This document shows, piece after piece, positions 12,775-23,829 of a stretch of DNA of 64,000 nt (the first letter of the stretch is position 1; each line of letters starts with the position of its first letter). The DNA lies in contig ML986611.1 of NCBI GenBank assembly GCA_010094045.1, positions 62,001 to 126,000 on the forward strand, in the 5' to 3' direction. Under the pieces are notes generated by a model. That model was given only the letters and a program-made list of their open reading frames with translations, had not been told where the DNA came from and made no database searches. The stretch is from Lojkania enalia. Lineage: Eukaryota > Ascomycota > Dothideomycetes > Pleosporales. Position numbers and translations under genes: made by a program.

Positions 12775-14382
12775 TCAGTCGTCTTCCTCGAGATGTTCGC
12801 TCGCCCACGGACTCCGCCTCCTTAACGTTTTCCCCCACCGCGCTAATATCCAAGGTATAGGAACCATTACCACCGCCATTGCCCCGAGGATAATACAGGA
12901 CAATTTTGTACCTTTGCTCAGAAACAGTCTTCTACCCACCACTGGAAACACTGCACCAGAGACATTTCTCACCAAGCCAATTCCCGCAAGCGCAGATGCT
13001 GAATATGTCTTGTATGCGTCCTCGGTATATGTTAGTGTCATTAAGATCAAGGTGTAGAAAGACCATCCCCAGAACGCTGATGTCAAAACTGGTATGACTG
13101 GGTGTAGACCGGGGTGCGCTGTGTAAGCGAAGATGAAGAGCGAGATCGGCAATATTGCGGATGCGATATGAGCGAGATGTACACGGGATTCTGTAACGCT
13201 TTGATTCTGTGACTCGGCTAGTCGTCGTTGATAGTACCGTTCCTGGTAGATGTTGGTTAGGAGGCCTAGTGTGATGCCTGCACAGATTCCCAGGAACGAG
13301 AGACCGATACCAATGGTATCAAATCCATATCCGGCGGGCCCAAATATGAGGTGGAATGCGCCATTGAATAGGAAGGAGAGCCCGTAAAGATACCCGTTGT
13401 AAAGCGCTGAGAACTGGACAATGGCTTCGGTAGCAAGAAAACGGAAAGGACGGATTAGCACGGTCATGAAGAGCCGGCTAGGCTTCTCATGTTTCGCTTC
13501 TTGAGGAACGTAGACGGCTCCGTCGCCCAAGGACTCGCGAAGTGAGTGCGCACGACGAAGAAGTATAATGCTGTGCCTTGTTTCACCTAGAAAGAATAAT
13601 GTTGTTGTGAGAATTATCCAGAAGACAAAGCAGATAGCCAACATCATGCGGAACACGTCGCGCCACGACCGACCCTGGGCGATGAAGGAGAAGAGGACGA
13701 ACCCAGTTGGGGAGCCACCGGTCGCAGCCCAGAGAAAAAGGCCCATTGCTGGGCCGGTATTGTGATGGTGAAACAGATCCGCTATTGTGCCGCCGAAATT
13801 GGAAATTGTAACAGAGGAGAAGTATCCTGAAAACACTCGAAGTACTAGGAATAATCCTAAGCTGTGAACAAATGTCGTCGCGAGAAGCAATATGAGGAAA
13901 ATCCCATAAGAAATAACGTAGATGGGGCGGCGTCCGAAGTATTCTGATAGCGGAGCCAGCGTCATAGGCCCGAATGCCAGACCTAGAACATACATACTTA
14001 GTCCGAGAGTTGCAGTTTCATTGGAGATATGCATATCCTTGGCGAAATCGGCGGCCACGGGAGAAAAGCTAGATGCACCCCAGCTCACGCTGAAGTCAAT
14101 TGGCATAATGGCCGCAATCATGGTCCATTTCCACAAAGAATGCCAGTTTCTTGGGTCCCGCGGGTCGTTCAGGGAAAAAGTCACAACGGAGTCTTTCGGC
14201 GCCCCGCTACTATTAGTTGGTTGGGGCGATTCAAGGAGAGGGTCACCTTCGCGTCGCTCTCTCGATGACAAGGCCACTGCAGAATCTAGAGAGAACGCAA
14301 AATGAAACATAAAAAGTAGGTAGCACGGACATGAAGTCAGCGATGGAGTGAAGACGAGCCCGAATACATGGACTCCGCACAT
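12775..14382 (-). CDS. MFS drug/metabolite exporter (DHA1 type)
   Basis: Single-exon frame of 535 codons with twelve predicted hydrophobic helices. The cytosolic lead-in DPRDPRNW before helix 1 and the loop motif APLSEYFGRRPIYV between helices 2 and 3 are typical of the fungal DHA1 drug:H+ antiporters (Flr1/Tpo-like). Helix 4-5 has LRVFSGYFSSVTISNFGGTIADLF. The true start may be an internal Met near residue 25, because the first 34 residues are an extra hydrophobic stretch and the family usually begins with a soluble tail such as ERREGDPLLE. It lies on the same strand as the membrane-protein pseudogene and the hydrolase, so it may once have exported a product made nearby; that is inference. 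Confidence 0.9.
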   Translation of the reverse strand: MCGVHVFGLVFTPSLTSCPCYLLFMFHFAFSLDSAVALSSRERREGDPLLESPQPTNSSGAPKDSVVTFSLNDPRDPRNWHSLWKWTMIAAIMPIDFSVSWGASSFSPVAADFAKDMHISNETATLGLSMYVLGLAFGPMTLAPLSEYFGRRPIYVISYGIFLILLLATTFVHSLGLFLVLRVFSGYFSSVTISNFGGTIADLFHHHNTGPAMGLFLWAATGGSPTGFVLFSFIAQGRSWRDVFRMMLAICFVFWIILTTTLFFLGETRHSIILLRRAHSLRESLGDGAVYVPQEAKHEKPSRLFMTVLIRPFRFLATEAIVQFSALYNGYLYGLSFLFNGAFHLIFGPAGYGFDTIGIGLSFLGICAGITLGLLTNIYQERYYQRRLAESQNQSVTESRVHLAHIASAILPISLFIFAYTAHPGLHPVIPVLTSAFWGWSFYTLILMTLTYTEDAYKTYSASALAGIGLVRNVSGAVFPVVGRRLFLSKGTKLSCIILGAMAVVMVPIPWILARWGKTLRRRSPWASEHLEEDD

Positions 14383-14535
14383 GCTCAGACGTCATCGTCG
14401 CAAGTTGCGAAGCAGTTGGCGGGGTAGCTCCGCATAAATGACCCAGACTCCCAGGAATAGCCTCATCACATCGCTCTTACTACTGTGTGGTATTAGAATG
14501 AATATTTTATTTTTGCTCGCATGCTAACAGTGGCC

Positions 14536-15605
14536 CTACTTCGTTCGCATTAAGGGCTGCATGAAGCCCAGCTGAGTCGCCATAGCTCCGTTGCCATCGT
14601 GTCCGATTCCCTCGACAATGTCGAGCTGCGAATCAATCCCATTGTCCTTCCAAAGCTTCTGTAATTCTTTTATTGTGTCGAGCCGTCCCTTGTCCATTTT
14701 TTCAAGTGCATTTTCAACCCCTGTCGCGTTGCGCACCCAGGCCCAGAAGTCAGCATTGCCTACCACTACATTATCCTTACTACCAACGACCAATTGAATA
14801 GGTAATGCTCTAATGAGATCTTTTCTGACAGTTCGACCCTCAAACAGGCTCGGTACGTCGGCAGTGCCACTAGGCCACCTCTCAGTGTCATTCAGATATG
14901 TCACTCGACCAGGCGCCCCAACACTAACAGCCTTCAACAGTTCAGGATACAAATACATAAACCTATCATTAGTCAGTATGACAAATAATACTCAAAGAGG
15001 ATATCTTTACGTAGCAATGTCACTTACCGATGCACGAATTGGCCTCCTCCCGAAAATCCCATTAGATAGACCTTATCCATGTCCACGCCCGGCCAAATAT
15101 ATGCTATTTCCTCCATCATGCTCATCACCGCCAAGTCACTTCTTAACCCTAATATTCCATCCGCGCTTAGCACTTTATACGAATCTAAATCATTCGGTCC
15201 TACAACATTCGCCGGAAATAGCGGCGAGAGCACCGCACACGGCGTCTCATCCGCAAATTTCTCCAGCTTCCCGTTTAAAGAAGAAACGTCCCGCGATGTA
15301 CCATGGATGTTTATAAGTAACGGTAATTTTGGTATAGAACTATTCTTTGCCGGATTGGGGTTATAAAATTTTGGCGGGATATATAACGCGTAGGAGACGC
15401 GGGGATCCGCCTTGAGGACTCGGCGTGGGATCTGGCCGACGAATTTGGCGGCCTCGAGGTATTTTGGGGGCACATCGGATGTACTTATCGGCTTGTCGAA
15501 TACCATTGCGAATTGATATGCACGTGCGAATCGTGGTAGGAAGAGACAGCAAATAAGCAATAAATATAGAGGGCTCGTGATACGTAACTGATAGGAGCCC
15601 GACAT
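14536..15605 (-). CDS. Secreted alpha/beta hydrolase (esterase / PHB-depolymerase-like)
   Basis: Exons 15605-15028 and 14962-14536 with a GTAAGTG...GATAG intron give 334 residues. An N-terminal signal segment (residues 12-29, YLLLICCLFLPRFARA) suggests secretion. The nucleophile elbow is GFSGGG with Ser185. Asp256 (VVGSKDNVVVG) and His314 (EGIGHDGNG) complete a plausible catalytic triad in the expected order. LLINIHGTSRD supplies the oxyanion-hole His-Gly. The fold fits fungal proteins annotated as poly(3-hydroxybutyrate) depolymerase or feruloyl-esterase-like; the substrate cannot be read from sequence. It follows the MFS gene on the same strand with a gap of about 150 bases. Confidence 0.85.
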
Positions 15606-16007
15606 TATCTTTTACTTCCAAATTGAGAATTGTTCTCCCTGAATCACCAATGCGGGGGTGGGAGTGGTGTTTTAAAATGGAAATATTCGCGATGTCGCTC
15701 AATTCTCCGATTCTCGCGCGATATCGCTCGCGAATAACTCCCGTCCAGGTTAAGCCTATCTTGACAATGCTACTACAGATGGTAGAATAAAATACCAGCC
15801 GAGGTGACAAAAAGATTTCTACTTTCTAATCCTCCGGATGGGTCATGGGTACCTTGAATACCCCGCAGAATTCTCGTATGACGACTTCCGCAAGGGTAGC
15901 ACTTCTTCCCTTGCATCGGTTTCCTCCAACTAATTTTGATTCACGGGCAATATTAAGCAACTATCAGCCAACTACAATACAAACACACCTATACTCATAC
16001 AAGTCCC
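15606..16007. other. Intergenic between the hydrolase and dehydratase genes
   Basis: About 400 bases that include the hydrolase promoter. It contains CG-rich palindromic tracts (TCTCGCGCGATATCGCTCGC around 15710-15730) that could be regulatory. No gene seen. Confidence 0.35.
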
Positions 16008-16982
16008 CTATTCAAGAATCGCGCCTTTCATTCCTATCTTCCCAAACGAATCCCACATCTCTGCCTTCCACCGACTCCCCACCTCATCCCTTGCAAGCCG
16101 TTCCAAAATTAATCGATACTGCTCACCCACATACAAAGGGTTCATCGCACGATACTCAACAGATTTCGGGACCGCATCCTCTGCCATTTCCTTTGCCATA
16201 TCCCTCCAAAAATCCAACATATTGATCAAATTTAGTGGCCCATGCACTACGCATTCCCGATGCCCTTCTACCTTCTGACACCAGGGCTTCGAATAATGAA
16301 TTTTATGCCCGTTGAACGTCAGCGCTGAAAAACGAAACAGTGTGACCTCGCTCTGGCGAAAATCCTTCACGTGCTCTCCTCCGGGGAACGGTAGTTCTTG
16401 CGATCTCGGCGGTGGCGCCATGGCGACTGTGATCTCTTTCTGGAACACCCAGTTCCGCCGATCGACAAGCGCGATGCCGTGATCGTTCGAGAAGGTCTTT
16501 TCAACGCCCACGATGCATATTTCGTCGCCGGTTCTCAGCTGCTTGGGAGAGGCGGATAGGATTTTGGTACTTTCTTGCACAGTTTGTCCGACCCGGAGAA
16601 GCTGTTTGGGATCTTGGTTCCATTGGATTTCACCGCCGGCCCACATTCTTCTCGAAAACGGTGCGAGTGGGCTTACAGTGCGGTCCGTACCATCGAGTCC
16701 CAAATCCCTCTCCAAGATTGTAGGCGTGAAGTAGACGAGATGATAGCCCGGCGGGACCGGCGTGCCATCTGGAGGCGGCTCTTCTAATACTAATGTTTGC
16801 TTGTGCAATCGAGGACGGTTGAGGGTTATGCTGAGGAGTTGGAGTTGGTTGGCGTCGAAAAGCTGTTTGCGCGTTGCTATTGGTTTGTTTCCGAAGCGTT
16901 CAAGTATCTCGGCACAGACCTCAGCTGCGGAGGCGCGTTTCAAGGCTGTTGTTAATAGGAAGCGTCTTGGTATTTGTGACAT
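16008..16982 (-). CDS. Mitochondrial hot-dog-fold hydroxyacyl-thioester dehydratase (Htd2/mesaconyl-CoA hydratase-like)
   Basis: MaoC/hot-dog protein of about 324 residues from the ATG at 16982; the frame stays open to an upstream start at 17045 (345 residues). MSQIPRRFLLTTALKRASA is Arg/Ser-rich and amphipathic, like a mitochondrial presequence. The C-terminal hot dog has the family motif FNGHKIHYSKPWCQKVEGHRECVVHGPL (given in two parts: FNGHKIHY and VVHGPL), with an N-terminal second hot dog ending in GGEIQW. In relatives the residue after HY is usually Asp; here it is Ser, which may affect catalysis. The known role of Htd2 is the 3-hydroxyacyl-ACP dehydration step of mitochondrial type II fatty-acid synthesis. 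Single exon. Confidence 0.82.
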   Translation of the reverse strand: MSQIPRRFLLTTALKRASAAEVCAEILERFGNKPIATRKQLFDANQLQLLSITLNRPRLHKQTLVLEEPPPDGTPVPPGYHLVYFTPTILERDLGLDGTDRTVSPLAPFSRRMWAGGEIQWNQDPKQLLRVGQTVQESTKILSASPKQLRTGDEICIVGVEKTFSNDHGIALVDRRNWVFQKEITVAMAPPPRSQELPFPGGEHVKDFRQSEVTLFRFSALTFNGHKIHYSKPWCQKVEGHRECVVHGPLNLINMLDFWRDMAKEMAEDAVPKSVEYRAMNPLYVGEQYRLILERLARDEVGSRWKAEMWDSFGKIGMKGAILE

Positions 16983-17349
16983 GACAACAGCTATGAAGAG
17001 GTTCCTGAGTGGTGGGAGTGGAAATTGAAAGGTTGCAAGTATCACGTGCGGACGCGCTCGGACTGTGAGTGCGGGGAAGACCTAACCGAGATAACCGAAC
17101 ACCATTCACCGGGTCCAAGCCTTGCCCTAACATCACTTTTCCTATGGACTAGGCCAGGATATATGCAACCCAAGCGGCAACTAAAGCGGTGCGGATGTAA
17201 CATCGATACAAATTTGTCTGAATCCCTTCTATGGAACTTAATGTCCTACCCTTCAACTAAACTAGTGTGTAGTACAGGTTTCCAATCGGCGGCCCAAGAG
17301 GGACAACAATTTGTCAAAAGATACTGACTTGATAATCCAGGAGACATTC

Positions 17350-18969
17350 TCAAACTTCATACCGGTCCGATTCATGATGAGCTGGCCGGTAGATGAAGTA
17401 ATCAAATCTTGCACGCAATTCAGTTCCATTGATATCCGAGCATGCCATGCCGACAAATGCACCTGTAAAGCTTCCATGTGCCTGATGCCCGCCACATTCG
17501 TCGGAGAGAATAGAAGCATCATAAACTGGACCAATTTTCTTCAATTCTTCTTCTTCAAGAGCGTAATAAAACTGAAGCTGTTTCCCACGAATCGTAAGGG
17601 CGAGTCTCACCTTCCCTTCATTTGGTATCTGGACCGGCTCGACCAGTGGGAACTTGAGTCTTCCCTCTGGCCACGACGCCTCTGAACTCATGATTAGTAG
17701 CTCGCGCTGGCCGTTAGAGTGCGCTGTAACAGTTAGGTAGTAGAAGTTGTAGCGACAGTAATAAGCTGTCAGCCCCGCAAAATGTCTCTCATCCGTGGGC
17801 GAAAAGTCGACAACAGTTTCGGCATCGTACGAGAAGTGCGTCTGACGGCGTGCAACAAGAGATTGCTCAAACCACGATCCGATAGACTCACGGCCGATTA
17901 ATTGGAGTTTTCCATCCTCAATTGTAAAGATGCGCTCGGGTTCAGGAGTGCGTAGCCATTGGAAGTCTTTGTGTAGCCCGTTCCCACTATCAAAAGTATA
18001 CCGTTGCTCAGCCCAGTACTTAGTGTCGTCCCGGCTTGCCGGGAGATCTATATACAAGGATGGCACAGGACCATTCTTGACATAGAACCAGTCGTCGTCT
18101 CCCCAGTAACCCTCTTGGATAGCTGTTTCTCGGCCCAGCACACATCGACGAAATTGGGTTGTAGGACGGCCCGCTAGGTGTACAATGTAGGACTTTCCAT
18201 CTGGTGTATCGACAATATCACCATGTCCTGCTCTTTGCAATGCAGCAAGAGGCGCATCCTTCGACGTAATAATGTACTTCTGTGGATGAGTTTCATAGGG
18301 GCCCCAGATGTCGCGGGATCGAGCGAGAGTACATGCATGCTCATATGCAGTACCGCCTTCGGCTGTGAGTAGATAGTACCAGCCGTTCCGCTTGTAGAGA
18401 TGCGGGCCTTCGACCAGATCTAACTCTGTCCCGTAGAAGATGGTCTTCACAGGGCCTACAAGCTTCCCGACCTTTGGATCCCACTCCTGGAGTCTAATAC
18501 CGGCAAAGGAGCGGGGTCGTCGCCGATGGTCCTGCAGCATGTTGACAAACCATTTTCTCCCATCATCGTCGTGGAACAACGACGGGTCAAATCCTGATGA
18601 GTTGACGTAGATCGGATCCGACCAGGGGCCCTCTATCGAAGGTGCCGTGACAATATAGTTAGGAGTATCTTTGAATGATCCGTCCTTGCGCTTGACATCG
18701 GTATAAACGAGCCAGAACTTCTTACCATCATAGGTAAGGCATGGTGCCCAGACTCCACAACTGTCGGGATTCCCACGCATGTCCAACTGGCTCTTGCGGT
18801 TCAAAGGCCGTGTAACGAGCTCCCAATTGGCGAGGTCATTAGAGTGATGAATTTGCACTCCCGGATACCATTCGAATGTCGACGTAGCAATATAGTAATC
18901 ATCTCCAACTCGTACAATCGATGGATCCGCGTTGAACCCCGGTAGTATTGGATTCCGAACCTGAGGCAT
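17350..18969 (-). CDS. GH43 beta-xylosidase (XynB type), intracellular
   Basis: Single exon, 539 residues, no signal peptide. It releases xylose from the non-reducing end of xylo-oligosaccharides after import. The five-bladed propeller begins NPILPGFNADPSI. Catalytic acids are visible at family positions: Asp15 (base, NADPS), Asp128 (FDPSLFHDDDG) and Glu187 (acid, DLVEGPHLYK). The C-terminal half from about residue 330 is the beta-sandwich typical of XynB enzymes (GH43 C-terminal domain; HFAGLTAYYCRYNFYYL). Full length for the family. It lies on the same strand as the upstream metabolic genes but shows no shared pathway with them. Confidence 0.95.
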   Translation of the reverse strand: MPQVRNPILPGFNADPSIVRVGDDYYIATSTFEWYPGVQIHHSNDLANWELVTRPLNRKSQLDMRGNPDSCGVWAPCLTYDGKKFWLVYTDVKRKDGSFKDTPNYIVTAPSIEGPWSDPIYVNSSGFDPSLFHDDDGRKWFVNMLQDHRRRPRSFAGIRLQEWDPKVGKLVGPVKTIFYGTELDLVEGPHLYKRNGWYYLLTAEGGTAYEHACTLARSRDIWGPYETHPQKYIITSKDAPLAALQRAGHGDIVDTPDGKSYIVHLAGRPTTQFRRCVLGRETAIQEGYWGDDDWFYVKNGPVPSLYIDLPASRDDTKYWAEQRYTFDSGNGLHKDFQWLRTPEPERIFTIEDGKLQLIGRESIGSWFEQSLVARRQTHFSYDAETVVDFSPTDERHFAGLTAYYCRYNFYYLTVTAHSNGQRELLIMSSEASWPEGRLKFPLVEPVQIPNEGKVRLALTIRGKQLQFYYALEEEELKKIGPVYDASILSDECGGHQAHGSFTGAFVGMACSDINGTELRARFDYFIYRPAHHESDRYEV

Positions 18970-20409
18970 GACCTATGGTTGCAATACTAGCGCAGTGTGA
19001 GGAATCGGTTTCAAAGTATTACCGTTCGAGTGTCGAGGCAGAGGTGTTGTTGAAGGTGGGATGACTGCGCAATCGCTTGGACCCACAACTGTATTTATCC
19101 GGACCCTATTTACCGGTGGGTGGCACCGCTAGACCATCTTTCTCGCCGGATACGATGTGTTGAAGCTTTTCTCGGCACTGAACTGCAAGTAAGTTTAGGC
19201 GAGACAGTATAGAAGGGTGCCCCACTCGTTCGATAGACATTTCTTTTTCAAGCTATGGCTATGCAACAAGTAGAATTTCCTTTGCGAGTAGCCCGAAACT
19301 TGGTGTCGCTACCGAAATCCATCATCGAGTATGCTGAAATGGCAGAAGGCAATCGATCAATGTAGTACGATAAAGGAATTGACATAAGTATTCGGGAGCT
19401 AGGGCGCCGAATTCATACCCTGATGTCTAACTGAGAAGGCTCTAGCATAGAATTTCGTTTGTTCCTCATTTAAAACGGTCGCACATAGGCAATTGCATGT
19501 TGAGAACATACTCTGGAGACGAGCTTTATGCGCTTCCCGCGCTTCCCAATAAATTACACATTGTGTGTATTCATCTCTAGATGGGATCATACCAGCTCAC
19601 GGCGTAAATGTAGATCCTCTCACGCTGGAAGGCTTTTGAAACATGGGAACGCCATATAGCAAGCACCAGTAAAGAGAGAGTTATTAACACTATAGAACAG
19701 CCCAAATTCAGTTTAGCATCGCAGTAAGACCTTGTTGTCGAGTCGTTATGATTTATAGTCACCCTGAGGTTCTCCACATGGGATTATTTATATTATAAGA
19801 TAAAAATTCTATTTATTCCCTTCCAATCTCTTCACTGTAGTATCTATCTTATAAAATGGTTGAACGTCAGTCAATAATATAGAAGTTTCTGTCCTTCGTC
19901 ACGGGAAAATCCCCTAAGAGGCCGGAGGAAGGCTCGTTCATCCACATTTTTGGAGAGTATCAGAAGCACTTGTGTTGCGCTGATGATTAGAGGGAGTCAA
20001 CTGTTGCTTAGGATAAAGAAGCAAAGATCATTAATTGTAAAACTATCAAGCGAGTGAGTATAAATCTTCTATAGGAAGCTAACTTTAATAGGGAATGACT
20101 GATTGTATGATAGAAAATGCGATAACAAGGTCGCGATGAGAGTTGATAGTCGGTATGTAGGTGAGAGCATATTTTTCCGTCGTTTTCGATAGAAGTGAGA
20201 TTTATTGTTAACTTTAGAATGTAAATGGTGTCGACATAGGGTACGTGCTCTCCCCAATCACCGATCGTATCTCTTTATGTCAGGCTACATGATAATACTT
20301 GGTGATTCCTGTGAACTTATTTTTGTCGTCTCTTCTCCGCCTCACTATCCAAACGCCACATCATCACCGTAAGCACTATCTCTACTAGACTCTCCGGTCC
20401 TTCGTCACG
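18970..20409. other. AT-rich intergenic region
   Basis: Promoter side of the GH43 gene, then AT-rich DNA. A 66-codon minus frame at 19777-19577 has one hydrophobic segment (LGCSIVLITLSLLVLAIW) and might join a second short frame (19590-19399), but no family or firm splice was seen. Confidence 0.35.
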
Positions 20410-22310
20410 ATGAATCTTTTGATTCTTACGCTTAAAGCGCTCGCCTTAGGCGGGCTTATTAGTTTCTATTGGAAGTCGTTTTAAGCACATAGCATCTTTG
20501 TAAAGTATCAGGGTAGATAAGGAGGAGAACTGTGTTGACTGATATCTATGTAGAATCAAGGCTATTTATACTATCTGTTCAAGGTATCATATAATATCGG
20601 GCTAATCCATAATAGAGGTCATGCAATACATATAACCTTACAATCTTTAATGATAGAAAAGTAAGAAAAGATCTTGTAAGTGTCATTTGATTTCCTCACA
20701 GAAAGTCTATTAATAGCTAGGACTACAGACCATGCTGCAATGAAGCCCCATCTTCGGTTATCTGCTCGTCATGAGTAAGGTCTTCCGCCGGTACAAGTTT
20801 CCGCCGGATCTTCAGTTGCAGGGCATCTTCAAAGAGATTTACGAGGAGATTTCCGATGAGTGTACGAATTCAGACTCTCTCTTCTACCTAGATCTCTGGT
20901 CATTCGGCAGCCCGCTCCTTCTTACATCTTCGGTGAACCACCTGTTCAAGCGATTAGGCGGAAAAACCTCGGTAATGCCAAAAATTCCGAGAAACTTGAT
21001 CCCATTACAGCGGGTTGTAGCATCTTCAAGATGAATAAGGCTGAAGGAAAACACATTCGCAACTTGCTCCTTTCGAATTTCTATCTAACTCGTATTCTCG
21101 GTCGAATGGATCCTCTTATTCAAAGGGCGTCGATATTCATTGTTAACCTCAAGAAATATGCCAGGATAGGTGAGATCTTCCTATCGGATGAAGTCGCCAT
21201 GAACCATATGATGGATATTAGTGAGATACTAACACTGTAAATCTCGTTATGGTGATGACCTTGGAGCGAACATTGACCATAAATAGGAAACGCGGGACTG
21301 AATCTTTGATGAACGTCGAATCCCTTGATCTCTACTATAAAGAGCATCATTCATTAGCACCGTCTGAGAGAACGCCGAAGTCGGTTTGTCCGCTGGACTC
21401 CCCTCACTTCGCTGATCTATTCATACAATGGATGGTAGATAAATAACTACCTAGGCGCCGTTTGAACAAACAATAAGAAGAGTTGAAGAGGGAAAAAAAC
21501 CGTCTAGTTGCAGAGCAGACCCGCAGTCAATATGATATTGTACGACTACTTGAATATACACAAGCGAACTCTACTAGAGGCTGGATCAGAAGTTTAGAAA
21601 GTGGGCATTGCCTCAGCTTTGTTTCATATTCCATTCAGCTCATGATACAACATTGGAAACCCTCTCCTATGCATTCTATATGCTCTCGTAAGACCCAATT
21701 GTCCTCAAGCGAATGAGTAGGGAACTCAACCAGGTCTTTTGATAATTACAATCTTTTAATTCTGCGACTGTTTCTAGAGCCAATACAGAATTGCTTGATT
21801 CCTTAGATTACACTTCGGCCTTTATTAAAGAGGTATTGGGAACTTTGCCTTCCTCTACTGCTGTACGAATGGATAGGCCGGACATGTTCTTTTACAACAA
21901 CAAGGGCAAATCTTAATCTACTGAGATATGACGACCTAGATTCTTCGTTCCAGACGGCAAAAAAAAAAAAAAAAAATAATTACCTATTGGTAGGAGCTAG
22001 ATGTCTTTCGACATTACTAATGGGCCCCCAGATCAGACGCTATGAAAAATCCATATCGTCCATTTGGAAAAGGACAAATGGAGTGTCCTATCCTGGCTAG
22101 GGGGCGACGATGCTACACTTCAAAATCGCACTCGTAATGACCATCAAGAATTTCAATATCGAAAATGTTTACCACGAGTGGGGCGGGACTGTCGGAATAA
22201 TATCACGAGGTTCAGGATATTCGGAGAGGAGAAGGACTACCAGGGGGGAAAGGGTCGCCCGGCTGAGGGCTTGCCCTGCCGTGTTTCCTCGAAACGTGGA
22301 TTATAATTCC
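20410..22310 (+). pseudogene. Decayed cytochrome P450 (secondary-metabolism type)
   Basis: P450 signature pieces appear in order across three frames with many stops. 20410: membrane anchor MNLLILTLKALALGGLIS followed by TAA. About 20762: LLVMSKVFRRYKFPPDLQLQ. About 20890: FYLDLWSFGSPLLLTSS. About 21050: KAEGKHIRNLLLSNF (usual W-K-x-x-R region). About 21480: ELKREKNRLVAEQ. About 21775-21915: LLDSLDYTSAFIKEVLGTLP, the K-helix region ending VRMDRPDMFFYNNKGK. 22052-22086: haem-binding RPFGKGQMEC, with its Cys codon TGT at 22084. 22110: KIALVMTIKNFNIENVYHEW. The ExxR Glu is present as KEVLG but the Arg is lost. The frame is broken beyond rescue. A 100-bp sequence shared with 33065 sits right after the anchor. 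Confidence 0.85.
20499..20598 (+). repeat. Dispersed 100-bp repeat, copy 1 (within the P450 relic)
   Basis: It starts TGTAAAGTATCAGGGTAGA and ends near TTCAAGGTATCATA. It matches 33065-33160 in the same orientation with a few transitions and small gaps. The second copy spans the beginning of a nucleotidyltransferase-like gene, so this copy may be a fragment of a paralogue inserted into the P450. Confidence 0.85.
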
Positions 22311-22449
22311 TTAGAGAATTATTCACGAAAATCACACAATAAGTAAGCAAATCTCGGCTAGTAGTCATTTATGAGTGGAGTTCAGTCTCAAGTAGTTACT
22401 AGAGTTTACGAAAACCAGGTAAATGAAAAAGCGCATTTCTGCGGACAAT

Positions 22450-23829
22450 CTATGAGTAAGTGACCGGGTTATCTCCAGGCAGCTCCGTGAGCCCTAACAC
22501 CGCTAATCAGTACTCATTCACAGATCAAATTTGCAGATACTCACATTGATCAATAGGTTCATTGACCCTACGCTTTACGGTGCACTGATTAGCTGTTTGA
22601 GTCGACTGACTCTTCAGAGTCGGGCAGTACACATTGCAGAAAGCGTCCATTGCCCTTTGCAGGGCGTCTCCCTGCCAACCAAAGACATAGTCGGCATGGC
22701 TCCCATATCCGGTGCCGTCTCCCGTGCTGAAAACGAAAGGCTGAGAGCCATCCTCCGGCCATTCGTTGGGATCATTAAACTGGCTGGTATCCCAAGCAAC
22801 CTCGTAGAACACTTGTGGGATCTTGACAGGGTGGGAAGCTGGGCAAGGCCCGTTGGATTCAAACGTCCCGCTGCTGGCTATATTGATGTGTTAGAAGAGT
22901 CAGTTAAGAGAATTATAGTAACTTACGGAAGGCGACATGTGATTTATGGTCGGGTGAGTCAAGATTCTTGCCATCCCAACACCTTTAGATTTCATTAGAA
23001 TACTGTTTAATCTCTGCAGGGATATTTATTAGGAATGCCTACGTTGGGAAAAAGTGATTGGCACGAATGCCACCCGGGCAGGGCTTATTGGGAAGATATC
23101 TGGTATCACTTCCGGTACCCGGTGCACCTTGCTCTCCGCCAAAGTTCTTCTCCCAACACCTAAAGCTGAGTTGACGAGATTCTGCATCGTTCATATTTTT
23201 TCGCTTCATTGGATCGCCGACTAGCATGCGGAAACCCTATGCCGAGATCAGTACACTCTATCTATATCACCTGCAGACAGCTAACCTTCTTAAAGGCTGT
23301 GACCTTGCTCCTGTTATCATACGGCGGTATGTAGTATACAGTGATACCACCGTTCGCGGGTTCAAGGAATTGATTCGCGAAGGTTGGAACCCGCTTGTAC
23401 GTTCCATTACGCGCGCGGAAGTACAACACAGCGGTCCAGTAGTTAGAAAAGTCTACGCTCATTAGGACTTGTTGCTCTCAAGAAACACTAACCGCTTACC
23501 TTCCGAAAATGTGCAGCTTGTGCAGGTAGATTGAGTTGGGAGGTCAAGACTCGGGTTCATGGTGATATTCAGGGCGTTCTATATCCCGTTAGTTGAGATT
23601 ATGGGGAATAGAGAGGTTAACATACTCCTCCTACAAGCTGATGAAGATGTGGTGATGGCGCTTGACCGGGATTAACGAGGCTTATAAATGAGTTAGTGAC
23701 GGATTGCTCATAGATTTCATTGTAGGCCTACGGATCAATCCTATCGACGACAAGTTCCGAGCAGGAGAAGCGTAGCATCGCATTGGCGGGGGCGACTAGC
23801 GCCAGCGCGGCAACAGAGAACCACTGCAT
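22450..23829 (-). CDS. DUF1996 secreted protein, eight exons
   Basis: Exons 23829-23732, 23680-23626, 23578-23500, 23452-23286, 23236-23043, 22982-22927, 22877-22545 and 22493-22450 splice in phase to 341 residues. Signal peptide MQWFSVAALALVAPANA precedes MLRFSCSELVVDRIDPLVNP. DUF1996 landmarks follow: GQAPSPHLHQLVGG, FSNYWTAVLYFRARNGTY, CWDGKNLDSPDHKSHVAFP, CPASHPVKIPQVFYEVAWDT and DYVFGWQGDALQRAMD, with the usual ending WLTELPGDNPV. No gene longer than 96 codons shows in any single frame, so the gene is easy to miss. Extracellular; molecular function of the family is unknown. All introns are short (47-60 bases). Confidence 0.9.
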
